From Oscillibacter ruminantium GH1 (lineage in GTDB: Bacteria > Bacillota > Clostridia > Oscillospirales > Oscillospiraceae), in the NCBI RefSeq assembly GCF_000307265.1, contig NZ_DF158899.1, positions 1-64,000 on the forward strand: a DNA stretch of 64,000 bases. Reading direction: 5' to 3'. Positions within the stretch are counted from its first letter, which is position 1; each line of letters starts with the position of its first letter. Below are positions 17,418 through 26,251 of this stretch, one piece after another. Position numbers and translations under genes: made by a program. The notes beneath the pieces were generated by a model. The model was given only the letters and a program-made list of their open reading frames with translations. It was not told the DNA's origin and did not search any database.

Positions 17418-17446
17418 GTGACAATTGAAATATTTCCTGCTATACT
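17418..17446 (+). promoter_or_regulatory. promoter of the diguanylate cyclase gene
   Basis: GTGACA (17418-17423), 17 bases, TATACT (17441-17446), preceded by an A/T-rich stretch. No gene was seen between 17204 and this promoter. Confidence 0.65.
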
Positions 17447-17505
17447 GATTTCGTTCGTATAGTTTCTTAAAAACAACCTCATATTCCGCAGACAGGGGGA
17501 CAGGC

Positions 17506-18654
17506 ATGTCAAAGAGCAAGCTGACAGACAGTCAGATCGTACAGCAAAAGTATCGGGACATCACCAATGCCTGGATGAACATTCACCTGTTGATTCTGAC
17601 CGGAACGATTCTCGTGTCTGTGGTGATGGAATTTCTGATCTATTTTGTGCTGGGCCCTTCTCAAATTTCCAGTTCTCCTGTGCGATACATCCTGCGGTAT
17701 ATTCTGGCGCCTTTGGGTCTCAATCTGACTTTGCTGATTGCCGCCCTCCTCATCCGCCGTAAGAAAGGGCTCAGTGAGTCCTTGCAAGTCGGGGCGGTTT
17801 CCCTTGCCACGGCGGGAACAGCCCTGACGCTTTATACAGTACATAGCTTCTTTCCTGCCATGATACTTGCACTGGTTGTGCCGGTGGTACTGACCATCCT
17901 CTATGGGCGGGTCCGCTTGACCGCGCTCACCAGCGCGGTGTGTATCGGAGGAAAGCTGATCTCCGACCTCTTTTTTCAGTGGGACCCCGATGTCGCCCCC
18001 ATCAGCCTGCTTGGTGCGGCTTCGGCAGATCAGGTCGTTTGTCTTGTTTTACTTCTTTTCTGCTGCATGATCTCCCTCCTTCTGGTGCGGATGGACCGCC
18101 AACGAATGGACTTTAGCTTGAATATTATGCTGGAGCAGCAGCGTTTGCGGGAAAAAACAGTCACCGACAGCCTCACTCGCGTGGGAAACCGGCGGGCGCT
18201 GCGGGAGGCACTGCAAAAAATGGAGCGCCGCAAAAACGAACGCTGGTTTTTCATTATGATGGACATGGATCAGTTCAAACAGATCAACGACGAATTTGGA
18301 CACAGCCGGGGCGACTATTATTTGCAGTCTCTGGGCCGCATTCTTTTGCGTTATGAAGGCGATACATTCCAGCCTTTCCGTTTCGGCGGCGACGAGTTCT
18401 GTGCTATTCTCCACGGTCGTGATGCGGAAGAGACCGTTGCTTTCTGCCGTCGGCTTCAGTCCGACTATGCTCGCATCGTCGCGGCGGAAAACGATCATCT
18501 CTCCTGTGGCATCAGCATCGGAGTGACGGCCTGCCATCCCGGCGAAAGCGCGCAGATGCTCCTGAATCAGGCCGACAGAGCGTTGTACCGGGCAAAAGCA
18601 ACCCACTGCGGCAGTATTTGCATCTGGGGTTCAGAGCTTGAAAAGGCAGAGTAA
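17506..18654 (+). CDS. membrane-anchored GGDEF diguanylate cyclase
   Basis: Protein of 382 residues. An N-terminal region (about 24-205) holds six probable membrane helices without a recognised sensory domain. The C-terminal GGDEF domain (about 215-375) has DSLTRVGNRRA, MMDMDQFKQIND and an intact FGGDEF active site, so it should make cyclic di-GMP. It shares a convergent terminator with the chemoreceptor gene, suggesting a shared motility/surface theme but no operon. Start ATG follows AGGGGGAC. Confidence 0.9.
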   Translation: MSKSKLTDSQIVQQKYRDITNAWMNIHLLILTGTILVSVVMEFLIYFVLGPSQISSSPVRYILRYILAPLGLNLTLLIAALLIRRKKGLSESLQVGAVSLATAGTALTLYTVHSFFPAMILALVVPVVLTILYGRVRLTALTSAVCIGGKLISDLFFQWDPDVAPISLLGAASADQVVCLVLLLFCCMISLLLVRMDRQRMDFSLNIMLEQQRLREKTVTDSLTRVGNRRALREALQKMERRKNERWFFIMMDMDQFKQINDEFGHSRGDYYLQSLGRILLRYEGDTFQPFRFGGDEFCAILHGRDAEETVAFCRRLQSDYARIVAAENDHLSCGISIGVTACHPGESAQMLLNQADRALYRAKATHCGSICIWGSELEKAE

Positions 18655-18710
18655 TTTCCGTTGCTGCCCAGTACCGTGTTTTCCCGTTTGCCCATTATCC
18701 TTTCAAACCA

Positions 18711-18743
18711 ATCGCGCCGTCCGCAATCAGCGGACGGCGCGAT
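18711..18743 (+). terminator. bidirectional terminator
   Basis: A 14-bp perfect stem ATCGCGCCGTCCGC and complement around AATCA, followed by TTTTTC. It serves the cyclase gene and the convergent chemoreceptor gene. Confidence 0.85.
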
Positions 18744-18783
18744 TTTTCATACTATGCAGAGCGTGGGAAATTTGAAAAACAAA

Positions 18784-20874
18784 TCAACCTTCCTTCAGTT
18801 TAAAACGACTCACCAGCTCCCGCAGCATTTGTGCCTGCGCAGACAGTTCCTCACTGGATGCGGCTGTTTCCTCCGCGGTGGCGCTGTTGGTCTGGACAAC
18901 CCGGGAAATCTGATCGACGCCCTGAGAAACCTGATCAATGGAGTGAGCCTGCCGGTCAGATGCCTGCGCAATCTGATCCACGGACTGGGTAACGGAATTC
19001 ATATCTTCCACTGTGGAGCGGAGAGATGCGGCGGTCTGGTCTGCCAGAGCACTGCCGCGCTGAACGGCCTCGGTGGAAGCCTGAATCAAATTTGCGGTAC
19101 CCTTGGCGGCCTCCGCGGATTTGGAAGCAAGGTTTCGCACCTCATCCGCCACCACGGCGAAGCCGCGTCCGGCAGCTCCGGCCCGGGCAGCCTCAATGGC
19201 AGCGTTCAGCGCCAGAATATTGGTCTGGAACGCAATGTCGTCGATTGACTTGATGATTTTACCGATTTGCCCGGAGCGTTCGTTGATATCGCTCATAGCA
19301 GAAATCAATTGCTGCATCCGATCGTTACTCTCCGACACACGGCCCGCCGCAGCATCCACGTCGCCGCTGGCCTTTCGAGAGTCGGCAGCGTTGGCTCTCA
19401 CCTGCTGAGATAGTTCAGCAATGGTGGCGGACAGCTCCTCCACAGAGGATGCCTGTTCCGTGGCGCCCTGAGATAGGGTCTGCGCCCCAGCGGAGAGCTG
19501 ATCCGCACCCACGGAAACTTGATCCGACGCCTGATTGATCTGGGCCAGCGTCTCGTTTAGAGACACCGAGATATTTTCCAGCGCCGCCTTAATTCGGGCG
19601 AATTCACCCACATATTCGCGGGTCAAGGTAAAGACCAGATTTCCCTTGGCAATCTCGTCTAGAACGGTGGAAATTTCATCAATGTAATCCACGTAGTCGT
19701 GGAGGCGGTTTACCGTTTTGCCAAAGTTGGACGACAGCGTACCGAACTCGTCGTTGGAACGGTGATCCAGCTTGGCGGTTAAATCTCCGTCGGCAATGCG
19801 GCTGGCAACATCGTCCAGTTTTTTCACGGGAACAATTACGATTCGGCGAATCAGGATAAAGACCAGCGCGATCATGAGTGCAATGGCAACGACGGCAATC
19901 ACAGAGATCAAGGTCGTTAACGTCGTCAAATCCTGCAAAATCTCCGTTTTGGGCGCGTAAGTCACCGTGATCCAGTTGCATCCAGGCACCTGCTCCAAGT
20001 CCATGCAGACTTCCTTTCCATCAGCCTTGCAGGTCTGGAGTCCGAACGCTCCGCTGGCAATCAGCCGGGTAAGATCAGCATAGAAGGAGTTGGCGGATTG
20101 GTCAGCCAGAAGTGTCCCCACCAGAGCCTCGTCGCGGTGCCCGATAATCATGTTGGTGTTGGCGTCAATCAAAAATGCGCCGCCGGTCTGCTCAATCTGT
20201 ACCTGTTTGACAATATCAGAGATGGCGCCCAGCTGTATGTCCGCCGCGGCTACGCCGCGGGTGCCGCCATTTTTGTAGTGCAAAGCGGCGGAGGCGCTGA
20301 CAACGTTTTCTCCCGTAATAACGTCCTGATAGGCGGAGCCGAATATAAAGCTGTTGGACAGCAGTCCCTCTTTATACCAGACCTTCTCTCTGGGATCATA
20401 TCCCGAGTCGGGAACATAGCTGGCATGAACAAACTCCCCCGCAGTGGTGGCGAAATAAATGCCACCGGGAAACGCGCTGTCGGGGTCAGCCGAATGGCGG
20501 AGATAAGCCTTTTCTTCGTCCGGCGTCATGGTGATGTACTCCAGCGTGTCCCGCTGCATATCCAGCGTGGCGGTGATATCGTTCATCCACGCCTGAACCA
20601 TGCTGACCACACTATCCGTATTGGCGGACAGCAGTGCATCGCTCTTCTTCAGCAAGATTTCAGAAACAGCGGACTGAACCGTCAGCACGATTCCGCCCAC
20701 CACAACAATGATAATGGGAACTAAGGCGACCAGCAGCTTTGCCTGAATACCGAAATTCTTTTTTCCGTCAGGGCTTTTAGCCGGCAGGTCTTCCTCCTTC
20801 TTTTTTTTCGTGAATTTTGGAAAGCCCTTGAAACTGAGTTTCTTTACATGTTCTCTCTCCAGCAAATTTTTCAT
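18784..20874 (-). CDS. methyl-accepting chemotaxis protein with Cache sensor
   Basis: Chemoreceptor of 696 residues. Order: charged N-terminal tail rich in Lys (1-45), membrane helix (about 47-68), extracellular double Cache-like ligand domain (about 70-320), second helix (about 325-350), HAMP (about 350-405), and the cytoplasmic signalling coiled coil. The hairpin tip motif with [15 protein letters not shown] and [13 protein letters not shown] is intact. The ligand is unknown; such Cache domains often bind amino acids or carboxylates. The basic N-terminal tail before the first helix is longer than usual. The mRNA has a long structured leader. Confidence 0.92.
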   Translation of the reverse strand: MKNLLEREHVKKLSFKGFPKFTKKKKEEDLPAKSPDGKKNFGIQAKLLVALVPIIIVVVGGIVLTVQSAVSEILLKKSDALLSANTDSVVSMVQAWMNDITATLDMQRDTLEYITMTPDEEKAYLRHSADPDSAFPGGIYFATTAGEFVHASYVPDSGYDPREKVWYKEGLLSNSFIFGSAYQDVITGENVVSASAALHYKNGGTRGVAAADIQLGAISDIVKQVQIEQTGGAFLIDANTNMIIGHRDEALVGTLLADQSANSFYADLTRLIASGAFGLQTCKADGKEVCMDLEQVPGCNWITVTYAPKTEILQDLTTLTTLISVIAVVAIALMIALVFILIRRIVIVPVKKLDDVASRIADGDLTAKLDHRSNDEFGTLSSNFGKTVNRLHDYVDYIDEISTVLDEIAKGNLVFTLTREYVGEFARIKAALENISVSLNETLAQINQASDQVSVGADQLSAGAQTLSQGATEQASSVEELSATIAELSQQVRANAADSRKASGDVDAAAGRVSESNDRMQQLISAMSDINERSGQIGKIIKSIDDIAFQTNILALNAAIEAARAGAAGRGFAVVADEVRNLASKSAEAAKGTANLIQASTEAVQRGSALADQTAASLRSTVEDMNSVTQSVDQIAQASDRQAHSIDQVSQGVDQISRVVQTNSATAEETAASSEELSAQAQMLRELVSRFKLKEG

Positions 20875-21094
20875 CTCTTCTTCGACCTTTCCTCACCCCA
20901 AATATACCCGTTCATTCCCCTCTAAATGTGCTGGATCCCGTTTTGAAAAGCGCGGAATCCGGAAGAAAATGGTCAGCTTCACATGGACAGTGGGAAGCTG
21001 GCAATGACCTCCGAGCAACACCTGTATAAACGGGCTTCTTCCATTTCCGCGATTGGCCCGGTCCTGTGCCGGAAAACCACGAGATAACGAAATT
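20875..21094 (-). ncRNA. candidate structured leader RNA of the chemoreceptor gene
   Basis: About 220 nt separate the predicted transcription start from the ATG. On the minus strand CGCGGAA and GGAAGAA (21045-21051 and 21036-21042) pair exactly with TTCTTCC and TTCCGCG (20961-20967 and 20951-20957), leaving a small internal loop. Inside is a perfect hairpin CAGCTTC/GAAGCTG (20974-20980 and 20994-21000), which competes with GGTCA/TGACC (20971-20975 and 21005-21009). I see no conserved core of the known cyclic-di-GMP riboswitches. Confidence 0.45.
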
Positions 21095-21100
21095 ATATAC

Positions 21101-21129
21101 ATTATAACAGTTAATTTGTGTCATGACAA
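21101..21129 (-). promoter_or_regulatory. promoter of the chemoreceptor gene
   Basis: Minus-strand TTGTCA (21124-21129), 17 bases, TATAAT (21101-21106). The -35 overlaps the palindrome TGTCATGACA (21119-21128), a possible repressor site. No gene was seen between this promoter and 21358. Confidence 0.7.
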
Positions 21130-21358
21130 GCTAGATATGGAAGATATCACAAATAAATTCAAATTTAGAAAAAATACGCAAGTGCCCCAAAAACCTGTCA
21201 CCAAGTGCCTTGCTTTGGACAGTGCAGCTGTTCGTCTTCCTCTGCTTGGAATGCGCCCGGTCATAAACAATTCCTCATATTATCGGTCTTTTTTCCTGCG
21301 GTGATCTCGCAGCAAACGCCGCATCATCGCCAAAAATAAATTACAACCCCTTTTATGA

Positions 21359-21387
21359 TTGCACCGTCTAGCAAGTTGTGCTAAAAT
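21359..21387 (+). promoter_or_regulatory. promoter of sfsA
   Basis: TTGCAC (21359-21364), 17 bases, TAAAAT (21382-21387) with a TG extension. About 40 bases before the sfsA ATG. Confidence 0.65.
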
Positions 21388-21431
21388 AAAAGTCACGTTT
21401 TGCGCCCAGCGGCGCGGGGAGGGGAACACAG

Positions 21432-22112
21432 ATGCGGTATGGAACCGTGCTTTCCGGTCGTTTTGCCGAGAGGCCGAACCGTTTTATCGCTCTGGTAGAT
21501 ACAGCGGAGGGTCGTCAGGTCTGCCATGTGAAAAACACAGGCCGCTGTCGGGAACTTCTGGTTCCCGGGGCGACGGTCTATCTGGAACGGGCCGAAAACC
21601 CGAACCGGAAAACCGCCTATGACCTGATCGCGGTGGAAAAAGGCAGTCTGCTTATCAACATGGACGCGCAGGCTCCCAACCGGGTTTTTGGAGAGTGGGC
21701 CGCCGTCGGCGGCTTTCTTCCGGATGTTATCTCGGTGCATCCAGAGTATACCTACGGTGCGTCCCGCATCGACTTTTGTCTGGATACGAGCCGAGGTCCG
21801 CATCTGGTAGAGGTCAAGGGCGTCACACTGGAAGAAAACAGACACGCCTGTTTTCCGGATGCTCCCACAGAGCGGGGCGTCAAGCATATTCATGAGCTGC
21901 AAAAGGCGGTGGAGCAGGGTCTTTCGGCTACGCTGTTTTTTGTGGTGCAGATGGCAGGGATGCTGGATGTATCCCCCAACGACACAACCCACCCGGCTTT
22001 CGGCGCGGCACTGCGGACGGCAGCAGCCGCCGGTGTGCAGGTCCGGGCGTTTGACTGTGCAGTGACGCCGGACAGCATCGCGATCCATGGGGAGATCCCC
22101 GTCATTCTATAA
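21432..22112 (+). CDS. sfsA: SfsA family DNA/RNA nuclease-like protein
   Basis: Protein of 226 residues, the usual family length. It shows the N-terminal OB-fold-like region with RPNRFIALVD and HVKNTGRC, and a C-terminal PD-(D/E)XK-like core around RIDFCLD and LVEVKGVTLEEN (about 108-132). First described as a sugar-fermentation stimulator in E. coli; its molecular role is still unclear. Start ATG follows GGGGAGGGG. mntP starts 25 bases after its stop. Confidence 0.92.
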   Translation: MRYGTVLSGRFAERPNRFIALVDTAEGRQVCHVKNTGRCRELLVPGATVYLERAENPNRKTAYDLIAVEKGSLLINMDAQAPNRVFGEWAAVGGFLPDVISVHPEYTYGASRIDFCLDTSRGPHLVEVKGVTLEENRHACFPDAPTERGVKHIHELQKAVEQGLSATLFFVVQMAGMLDVSPNDTTHPAFGAALRTAAAAGVQVRAFDCAVTPDSIAIHGEIPVIL

Positions 22113-22137
22113 TTTGTCAGGATGGGAGCGAAATTTC

Positions 22138-22713
22138 TTGGGACTGCTTGAACTCTTACTAATCGGCATAGGGCTGTCGATGGACGCTTTTGCCGTGGCC
22201 ATTTGTCAGGGCCTGTGTATGCGAAAAATCAACTGGAACTACACGTTTGTGATTGCCCTGTTTTTCGGTGGATTTCAGGCACTGATGCCGTTTTTGGGCT
22301 GGCTTCTCGGCTCGCAGTTTGCTGGATATATTCAAAGCGTGGATCACTGGGTGGCCTTCGTGCTGCTGCTGCTTATCGGCGGCAACATGGTGCGGGAGAG
22401 CCTGAGCAAAGAGGAGGAGGCCACAGAGTGCGCCGTGGAAGAGCGCATAAACCTGAAACGCCTGACGGTTCTGGCGGTGGCCACCAGCATCGACGCACTG
22501 GCAGTCGGCGTGACTTTTGCATTTCTGGACGTAGAAATTATCTCGGCGATTTCCATTATTGGAACGACCACATTTTTCCTGTCCCTGATCGGCGTGGTCG
22601 TTGGGAATTTCTTCGGCGCGCGCTACAAGCGCCGCGCAGAGCTGACCGGCGGGGTGATTTTGATTCTGCTGGGCACAAAGATTTTGCTGGAGCATTTGGG
22701 TATTTTTGCTTGA
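22138..22713 (+). CDS. mntP: manganese efflux pump MntP
   Basis: Membrane protein of 191 residues with six hydrophobic segments. The family signature GIGLSMDAFAVAICQGL is at 8-24 and a second conserved segment TSIDALAVGVTF follows at about 118-129. MntP exports excess Mn2+. A frame opening at 22087 overlaps sfsA, but TTG at 22138 behind GGGAG gives the canonical start MGLLELLLIGIGLS. No Mn riboswitch was seen; it is probably read through from sfsA. Confidence 0.9.
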   Translation: MGLLELLLIGIGLSMDAFAVAICQGLCMRKINWNYTFVIALFFGGFQALMPFLGWLLGSQFAGYIQSVDHWVAFVLLLLIGGNMVRESLSKEEEATECAVEERINLKRLTVLAVATSIDALAVGVTFAFLDVEIISAISIIGTTTFFLSLIGVVVGNFFGARYKRRAELTGGVILILLGTKILLEHLGIFA

Positions 22714-22728
22714 TGGCATATAAGAAAT

Positions 22729-22767
22729 CCCGGATAGGATGCGGACGAGAGCCGCGCCCTATCCGGG
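22729..22767 (+). terminator. terminator after mntP
   Basis: CCCGGATAGG and its complement flank a G/C-rich loop and are followed by CATTTTTTT. Confidence 0.85.
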
Positions 22768-22815
22768 CATTTTTTTACCCTGCTCTCATATTCTCCGTTC
22801 AGGAGGTGAAACGAC

Positions 22816-23766
22816 ATGGACTGTTTATGTACCATGCTGGGCGGCGTGGTCTTATTTTTATTTGGCATGACGCTGTTGAGTGACCATTTGCGGGAGCTGG
22901 GCGGCGGGCGGGCGGAACGCTTGCTGCGCCGCGCGACAAACAGCCGTTGGCGGGGCGCGGCACTGGGCTTTGCCGTGACGGCGGTGGTCCAGTCCTCCTC
23001 CGCAGTGACGGTGCTGGCGGTATCTTTGGCGGATGTGGGCATTTTGAGCCTGCGTCAAACCGTTCCGGTTCTGATCGGCAGCAACGTGGGAACCACAGCC
23101 ACAGCGTGGCTGCTGTGCCTGCGCACAGGGCCGGGTGCAATCGCCCCGATGCTGACAGTGGCGGTCGCGTGCATCGGCCTTTTGCTCTATCTACTGATTC
23201 CAACTCGCCGGGCTTGGGGCGGGTTGCTGCTGGGGCTTTTTCTCCTTCTAAGCGGAATGGAGCAGATGTCCGCCGCTGCCGCTCCGCTGGCGAGAACAGA
23301 GGCTTTCCGCAGTCTAACCGCTCTGGCAGACCGACCGGTGCTGGCCGTTCTAGCAGGAGCGGCGGTCACCGGCGTTCTGCAAAGCTCCAGCGCTGCAATC
23401 GGGCTGTTGCAGGCATTCTCTGCCACAGGGACAATTCCTTGGGGAATCGGAGTCCCGCTGGTTCTGGGCGGAAACATCGGCACCTGCGTCACGGTACTGC
23501 TGGCCGCCATCGGCGGCGGGAAAAACGCAAAGCGTGCGGCTCTTGCCCACCTGCGGTTTAACCTGCTGGGAACCGCCGTACTGCTGCCGCTGTGGCTGGG
23601 CTTTGGAAGGCCGCTGCTGGAACTGCCCATCACTCCGGTGGGCATTGCGGCTGTTCACACGGGGTTCAACCTGATCTCGGCAGCGCTGCTTTTACCGCTG
23701 TCCGACCATTTGGCGGGGTTTGTACCGCTCCCTGCCGGAAATAGGAATCAGGCTAAGCGGGTCTAA
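22816..23766 (+). CDS. Na+/phosphate cotransporter family protein
   Basis: Membrane protein of 316 residues with the two inverted Na/Pi cotransport repeats. The QSSSA motif occurs twice, in VVQSSSAVTVLAV and VLQSSSAAIGLLQ, followed by IGSNVGTTATA and LGGNIGTCVTV. The PhoU-like cytoplasmic tail of longer family members is absent. Substrate taken as inorganic phosphate from the family. Ribosome site AGGAGGTG before ATG. Confidence 0.88.
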   Translation: MDCLCTMLGGVVLFLFGMTLLSDHLRELGGGRAERLLRRATNSRWRGAALGFAVTAVVQSSSAVTVLAVSLADVGILSLRQTVPVLIGSNVGTTATAWLLCLRTGPGAIAPMLTVAVACIGLLLYLLIPTRRAWGGLLLGLFLLLSGMEQMSAAAAPLARTEAFRSLTALADRPVLAVLAGAAVTGVLQSSSAAIGLLQAFSATGTIPWGIGVPLVLGGNIGTCVTVLLAAIGGGKNAKRAALAHLRFNLLGTAVLLPLWLGFGRPLLELPITPVGIAAVHTGFNLISAALLLPLSDHLAGFVPLPAGNRNQAKRV

Positions 23767-23789
23767 TGCTTACAACGGGGGTAAAAAGA

Positions 23790-23822
23790 CACCGTGCGGG
23801 ACCGAATTGGTCCCGCACGGTG
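23790..23822 (-). terminator. bidirectional terminator between Na/Pi and gdhA
   Basis: A 14-bp perfect stem around GAATT. The minus-strand side continues GTCTTTTTAC, giving gdhA a good U run. Confidence 0.85.
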
Positions 23823-23853
23823 TGGATGTATCTAGTTTGCAGACGGGTATTTC

Positions 23854-25206
23854 TTAGAAAATGCCCTGAGCCATCATAGCATCGGCAACCTTCTGGAAGC
23901 CCACGATGTTAGCACCGGCAACCAGATCATAGCCCAAGCCGTAACGCTCGGAAACCTCGACAGAAGAATGGTAGATGTTCTTCATGATGCCCTTCAGCTT
24001 CTCATCCACTTCCTCAGCGGTCCAGTACAGACGCTCAGCGTTCTGAGCCATCTCCAGCTCGGAGACGGAAACGCCACCGGCGTTGACGGCCTTGGAGGGA
24101 GCCACGACCATGTGCTTCTGCTCCTTCAGGAACTCCAGAGCATCGTTGGTGGTGGGCATGTTGGCGACTTCGATGTAATACTTCACACCGGACTCGGCAA
24201 TCAGCTTGGCGGAATCCATCTTAACGTCGTTCTGGGTGGCGGCGGGCATGTAGATATCCACGTCCTTGACGCCCCAGCACTTCTTGCCTTCGACGAACTC
24301 GCAGCCGAACTTTTCAGCATAGGGCTTGCAGTGCATGGGATCCTTGGCGCGCATCTCGAGGATGAAGTTCAACTTCTCGTCGGTGCTCACGCCGTCGGGA
24401 TCGTGAATGTAGCCGTCGGGACCGGCAAAGTAAGTAACCTTAGCGCCCAGCTCCTTGGCCTTCTTCATGATGCCCCAGCCCACGTTGCCGTAGCCGGACA
24501 TTGCGATGCGCTTGCCCTCGATGGACTGGCCGTCATGTGCCAGGGCTTCCACCAGATAATAGACAGCGCCGTAGCCGGTGGCCTCGGGACGCAGGATGGA
24601 ACCGCCGGTGCAAACTGCTTTGCCGGACAGAGCGCCAAACTCGGAAGCGCCCACCAGACGGCGATACTGACCGTACATATAGCCGATCTCACGGCCGCCG
24701 CAGCCCAGATCGCCGGCGGGGCAGTCGATGTCCTGACCGATATGGCGATACAGCTCGCTGATAAAGGCCTGGCAGAAACGCATGACCTCAGCGTCGCTCT
24801 TGCCGCGGGGATCAAAGTCGGAGCCGCCCTTGGCGCCGCCGATGGGCAGACCGGTCATAGCATCCTTGAAGACCTGCTCAAAGCCCAGGAACTTGATAAT
24901 AGACAGGTTCACAGAGGGATCGAAACGGATGCCGCCCTTATAGGGGCCCAGCGCGCCGTTATACTGCACGCGGTAGCCGCGGTTCACCTGCCAATTGTGG
25001 TTGTCATCTTCCCAAGTCACGCGGAACTCGATGGTACGCTCGGGCTCGACAATGCGCTCCAGCAGAGCGGCCTTCTCATATTCGGGATGGGCGTCGATCA
25101 CAGGCTCCAAAGAGGACAGGACCTCTTCAACAGTCTGCAGAAATTCAGGCTCGTTGCTGTTCTTGGCTTTTGTAGCCTCCAGTACGCGGGCAAGGTAAGC
25201 ATTCAT
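23854..25206 (-). CDS. gdhA: glutamate dehydrogenase (hexameric class I)
   Basis: Enzyme of 450 residues that interconverts 2-oxoglutarate plus ammonia and glutamate. The catalytic region is visible in NRGYRVQYNGALGPYKGGIRF (quoted partly) and LPIGGAKGGSDFDP, and the dinucleotide fold in MSGYGNVGWG (about 232-241). The length fits the class with NADP-dependent clostridial and enterobacterial enzymes, but cofactor choice is not certain. The frame opens with TTG at 25209; the ATG one codon later behind GGAGGAAG is the likely start. Confidence 0.93.
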   Translation of the reverse strand: MNAYLARVLEATKAKNSNEPEFLQTVEEVLSSLEPVIDAHPEYEKAALLERIVEPERTIEFRVTWEDDNHNWQVNRGYRVQYNGALGPYKGGIRFDPSVNLSIIKFLGFEQVFKDAMTGLPIGGAKGGSDFDPRGKSDAEVMRFCQAFISELYRHIGQDIDCPAGDLGCGGREIGYMYGQYRRLVGASEFGALSGKAVCTGGSILRPEATGYGAVYYLVEALAHDGQSIEGKRIAMSGYGNVGWGIMKKAKELGAKVTYFAGPDGYIHDPDGVSTDEKLNFILEMRAKDPMHCKPYAEKFGCEFVEGKKCWGVKDVDIYMPAATQNDVKMDSAKLIAESGVKYYIEVANMPTTNDALEFLKEQKHMVVAPSKAVNAGGVSVSELEMAQNAERLYWTAEEVDEKLKGIMKNIYHSSVEVSERYGLGYDLVAGANIVGFQKVADAMMAQGIF

Positions 25207-25263
25207 CAAAAACTTCCTCCTTCATTTTTTACGCAGCGGTTTTTTGTGTAAATCAACCAAAGG

Positions 25264-25321
25264 ATACATTTCTCGCTAAATGTATTCTAGCACTTCTAAT
25301 GTATGGAAGCAAGCCTACATT
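25264..25321 (-). promoter_or_regulatory. gdhA promoter with repeated ATACATT half-sites
   Basis: Minus-strand TTGCTT (25307-25312), 17 bases, TAGAAT (25284-25289) with a TG extension. Two inverted repeats flank it: ATACATTT/AAATGTAT (25264-25271 and 25278-25285) touching the -10, and AATGTAT/TACATT (25298-25304 and 25316-25321) spanning the -35. Such spacing suggests a dimeric regulator. The rest of 25210-25420 holds nothing else I recognise. Confidence 0.6.
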
Positions 25322-25419
25322 TCTTCATATGGGCTATTTTCTTTTGGTATAACGAAAAAATTCATGCAGGTTTTTGTGCATTTCAACATAAGAATTGCAG
25401 GATTTGCTTCTTTTGAAGG

Positions 25420-25465
25420 AAGATTGTCGTTCATGGATTGACAATCTTCTACGAAACTATATAAT
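25420..25465 (+). promoter_or_regulatory. promoter and operator of the phosphoribosyltransferase gene
   Basis: TTGACA (25438-25443), 16 bases, TATAAT (25460-25465). A 9-bp perfect inverted repeat AAGATTGTC/GACAATCTT (25420-25428 and 25440-25448) overlaps the -35, so a bound protein would block polymerase. Confidence 0.65.
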
Positions 25466-25527
25466 ATTTATGTTTGGAAACCGACAACGACGACTTAAAT
25501 TCGACTGGTTTTGGGAGGCATTTTGAT

Positions 25528-26094
25528 ATGCGGCATACTTATCCGATCACCGTGGCGGGCCTGAAGCGGGACCTGCCCATCTGCAAAGTATCAGACGAGC
25601 TGTACATCGGCGCGTTTGTGGTCTTTGGCGATGCGGAGCTGACCGTGGCCTGCGCACGGGAGCTTTTGAAGCTGGTCCCCGCAGACAGCTATGATTACAT
25701 GCTCACCGCCGAGGCAAAGGGTATCCCCCTGATCCATGAAATGGCTCGCCAGTCCGGGGCGAAGAAGTATATCCTCCTGCGCAAGGGTGCCAAAGTCTAT
25801 ATGCCCGACCCCCTCCATGTGGAGGATCAGTCCATCACCACTGCCGGAACACAAAAGCTGTATATGGGCCGGGACGATGCAGATCTGATTCGCGGAAAGC
25901 GCGTGCTGCTGGTAGACGACGTGATCTCCACCGGCGGGTCCATGCAGGCCATGGAAGCATTGGTGAATCTGGCCGGAGGCTCGGTCACAGGCCGCATCGC
26001 CGTCTTGGCGGAGGGCGGCGCTCAGAACCGGAACGACATCAAATACCTCGCTCCCCTTCCGGTGTTCAACGCCGACGGAACGGTTAAGGGCTGA
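25528..26094 (+). CDS. phosphoribosyltransferase family protein (adenine type)
   Basis: Protein of 188 residues with the PRPP-binding motif VLLVDDVISTGGS (about 131-143), preceded by AEAKGIPLIHEMA, typical of adenine/xanthine phosphoribosyltransferases. It would convert a purine base and PRPP to a nucleotide; which base is not certain. Start ATG at 25528 follows GGGAGG; an 18-codon extension has no support. Confidence 0.85.
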   Translation: MRHTYPITVAGLKRDLPICKVSDELYIGAFVVFGDAELTVACARELLKLVPADSYDYMLTAEAKGIPLIHEMARQSGAKKYILLRKGAKVYMPDPLHVEDQSITTAGTQKLYMGRDDADLIRGKRVLLVDDVISTGGSMQAMEALVNLAGGSVTGRIAVLAEGGAQNRNDIKYLAPLPVFNADGTVKG

Positions 26095-26174
26095 CAAGAG
26101 AGACTCCAAATCCTTGATTTGGTTAGTCGAACTTATGCAAGGCAGCCGCGAAAAACAGCATCTAATTTTGTAAT

Positions 26175-26215
26175 ACGGCAAGGGGGCATCGTTAAAAACG
26201 GTGCCCCCTTGTCGT
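26175..26215 (+). terminator. terminator after the phosphoribosyltransferase gene
   Basis: Stem around AAGGGGGCA-CGTT with its complement, loop AAAA, followed by TTGTTC. It lies between two convergent genes. Confidence 0.7.
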
Positions 26216-26251
26216 TTGTTCTGCAGTCTTCCCAGCGGAAAGCTGTCTTGG

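Noticed and set aside
20875-21094. Cyclic-di-GMP riboswitch (class I or II)
   Set aside because: The expected conserved core and tetraloop/receptor parts were not found, though the leader is clearly structured.
20893-21304. Small open frames of 65-83 codons around the chemoreceptor promoter
   Set aside because: No ribosome sites, no motifs, and they overlap the promoter and structured leader.
22114-22137. Mn2+ (yybP-ykoY) riboswitch before mntP
   Set aside because: Only 25 bases separate sfsA and mntP, too short, and no core sequence in the end of sfsA.
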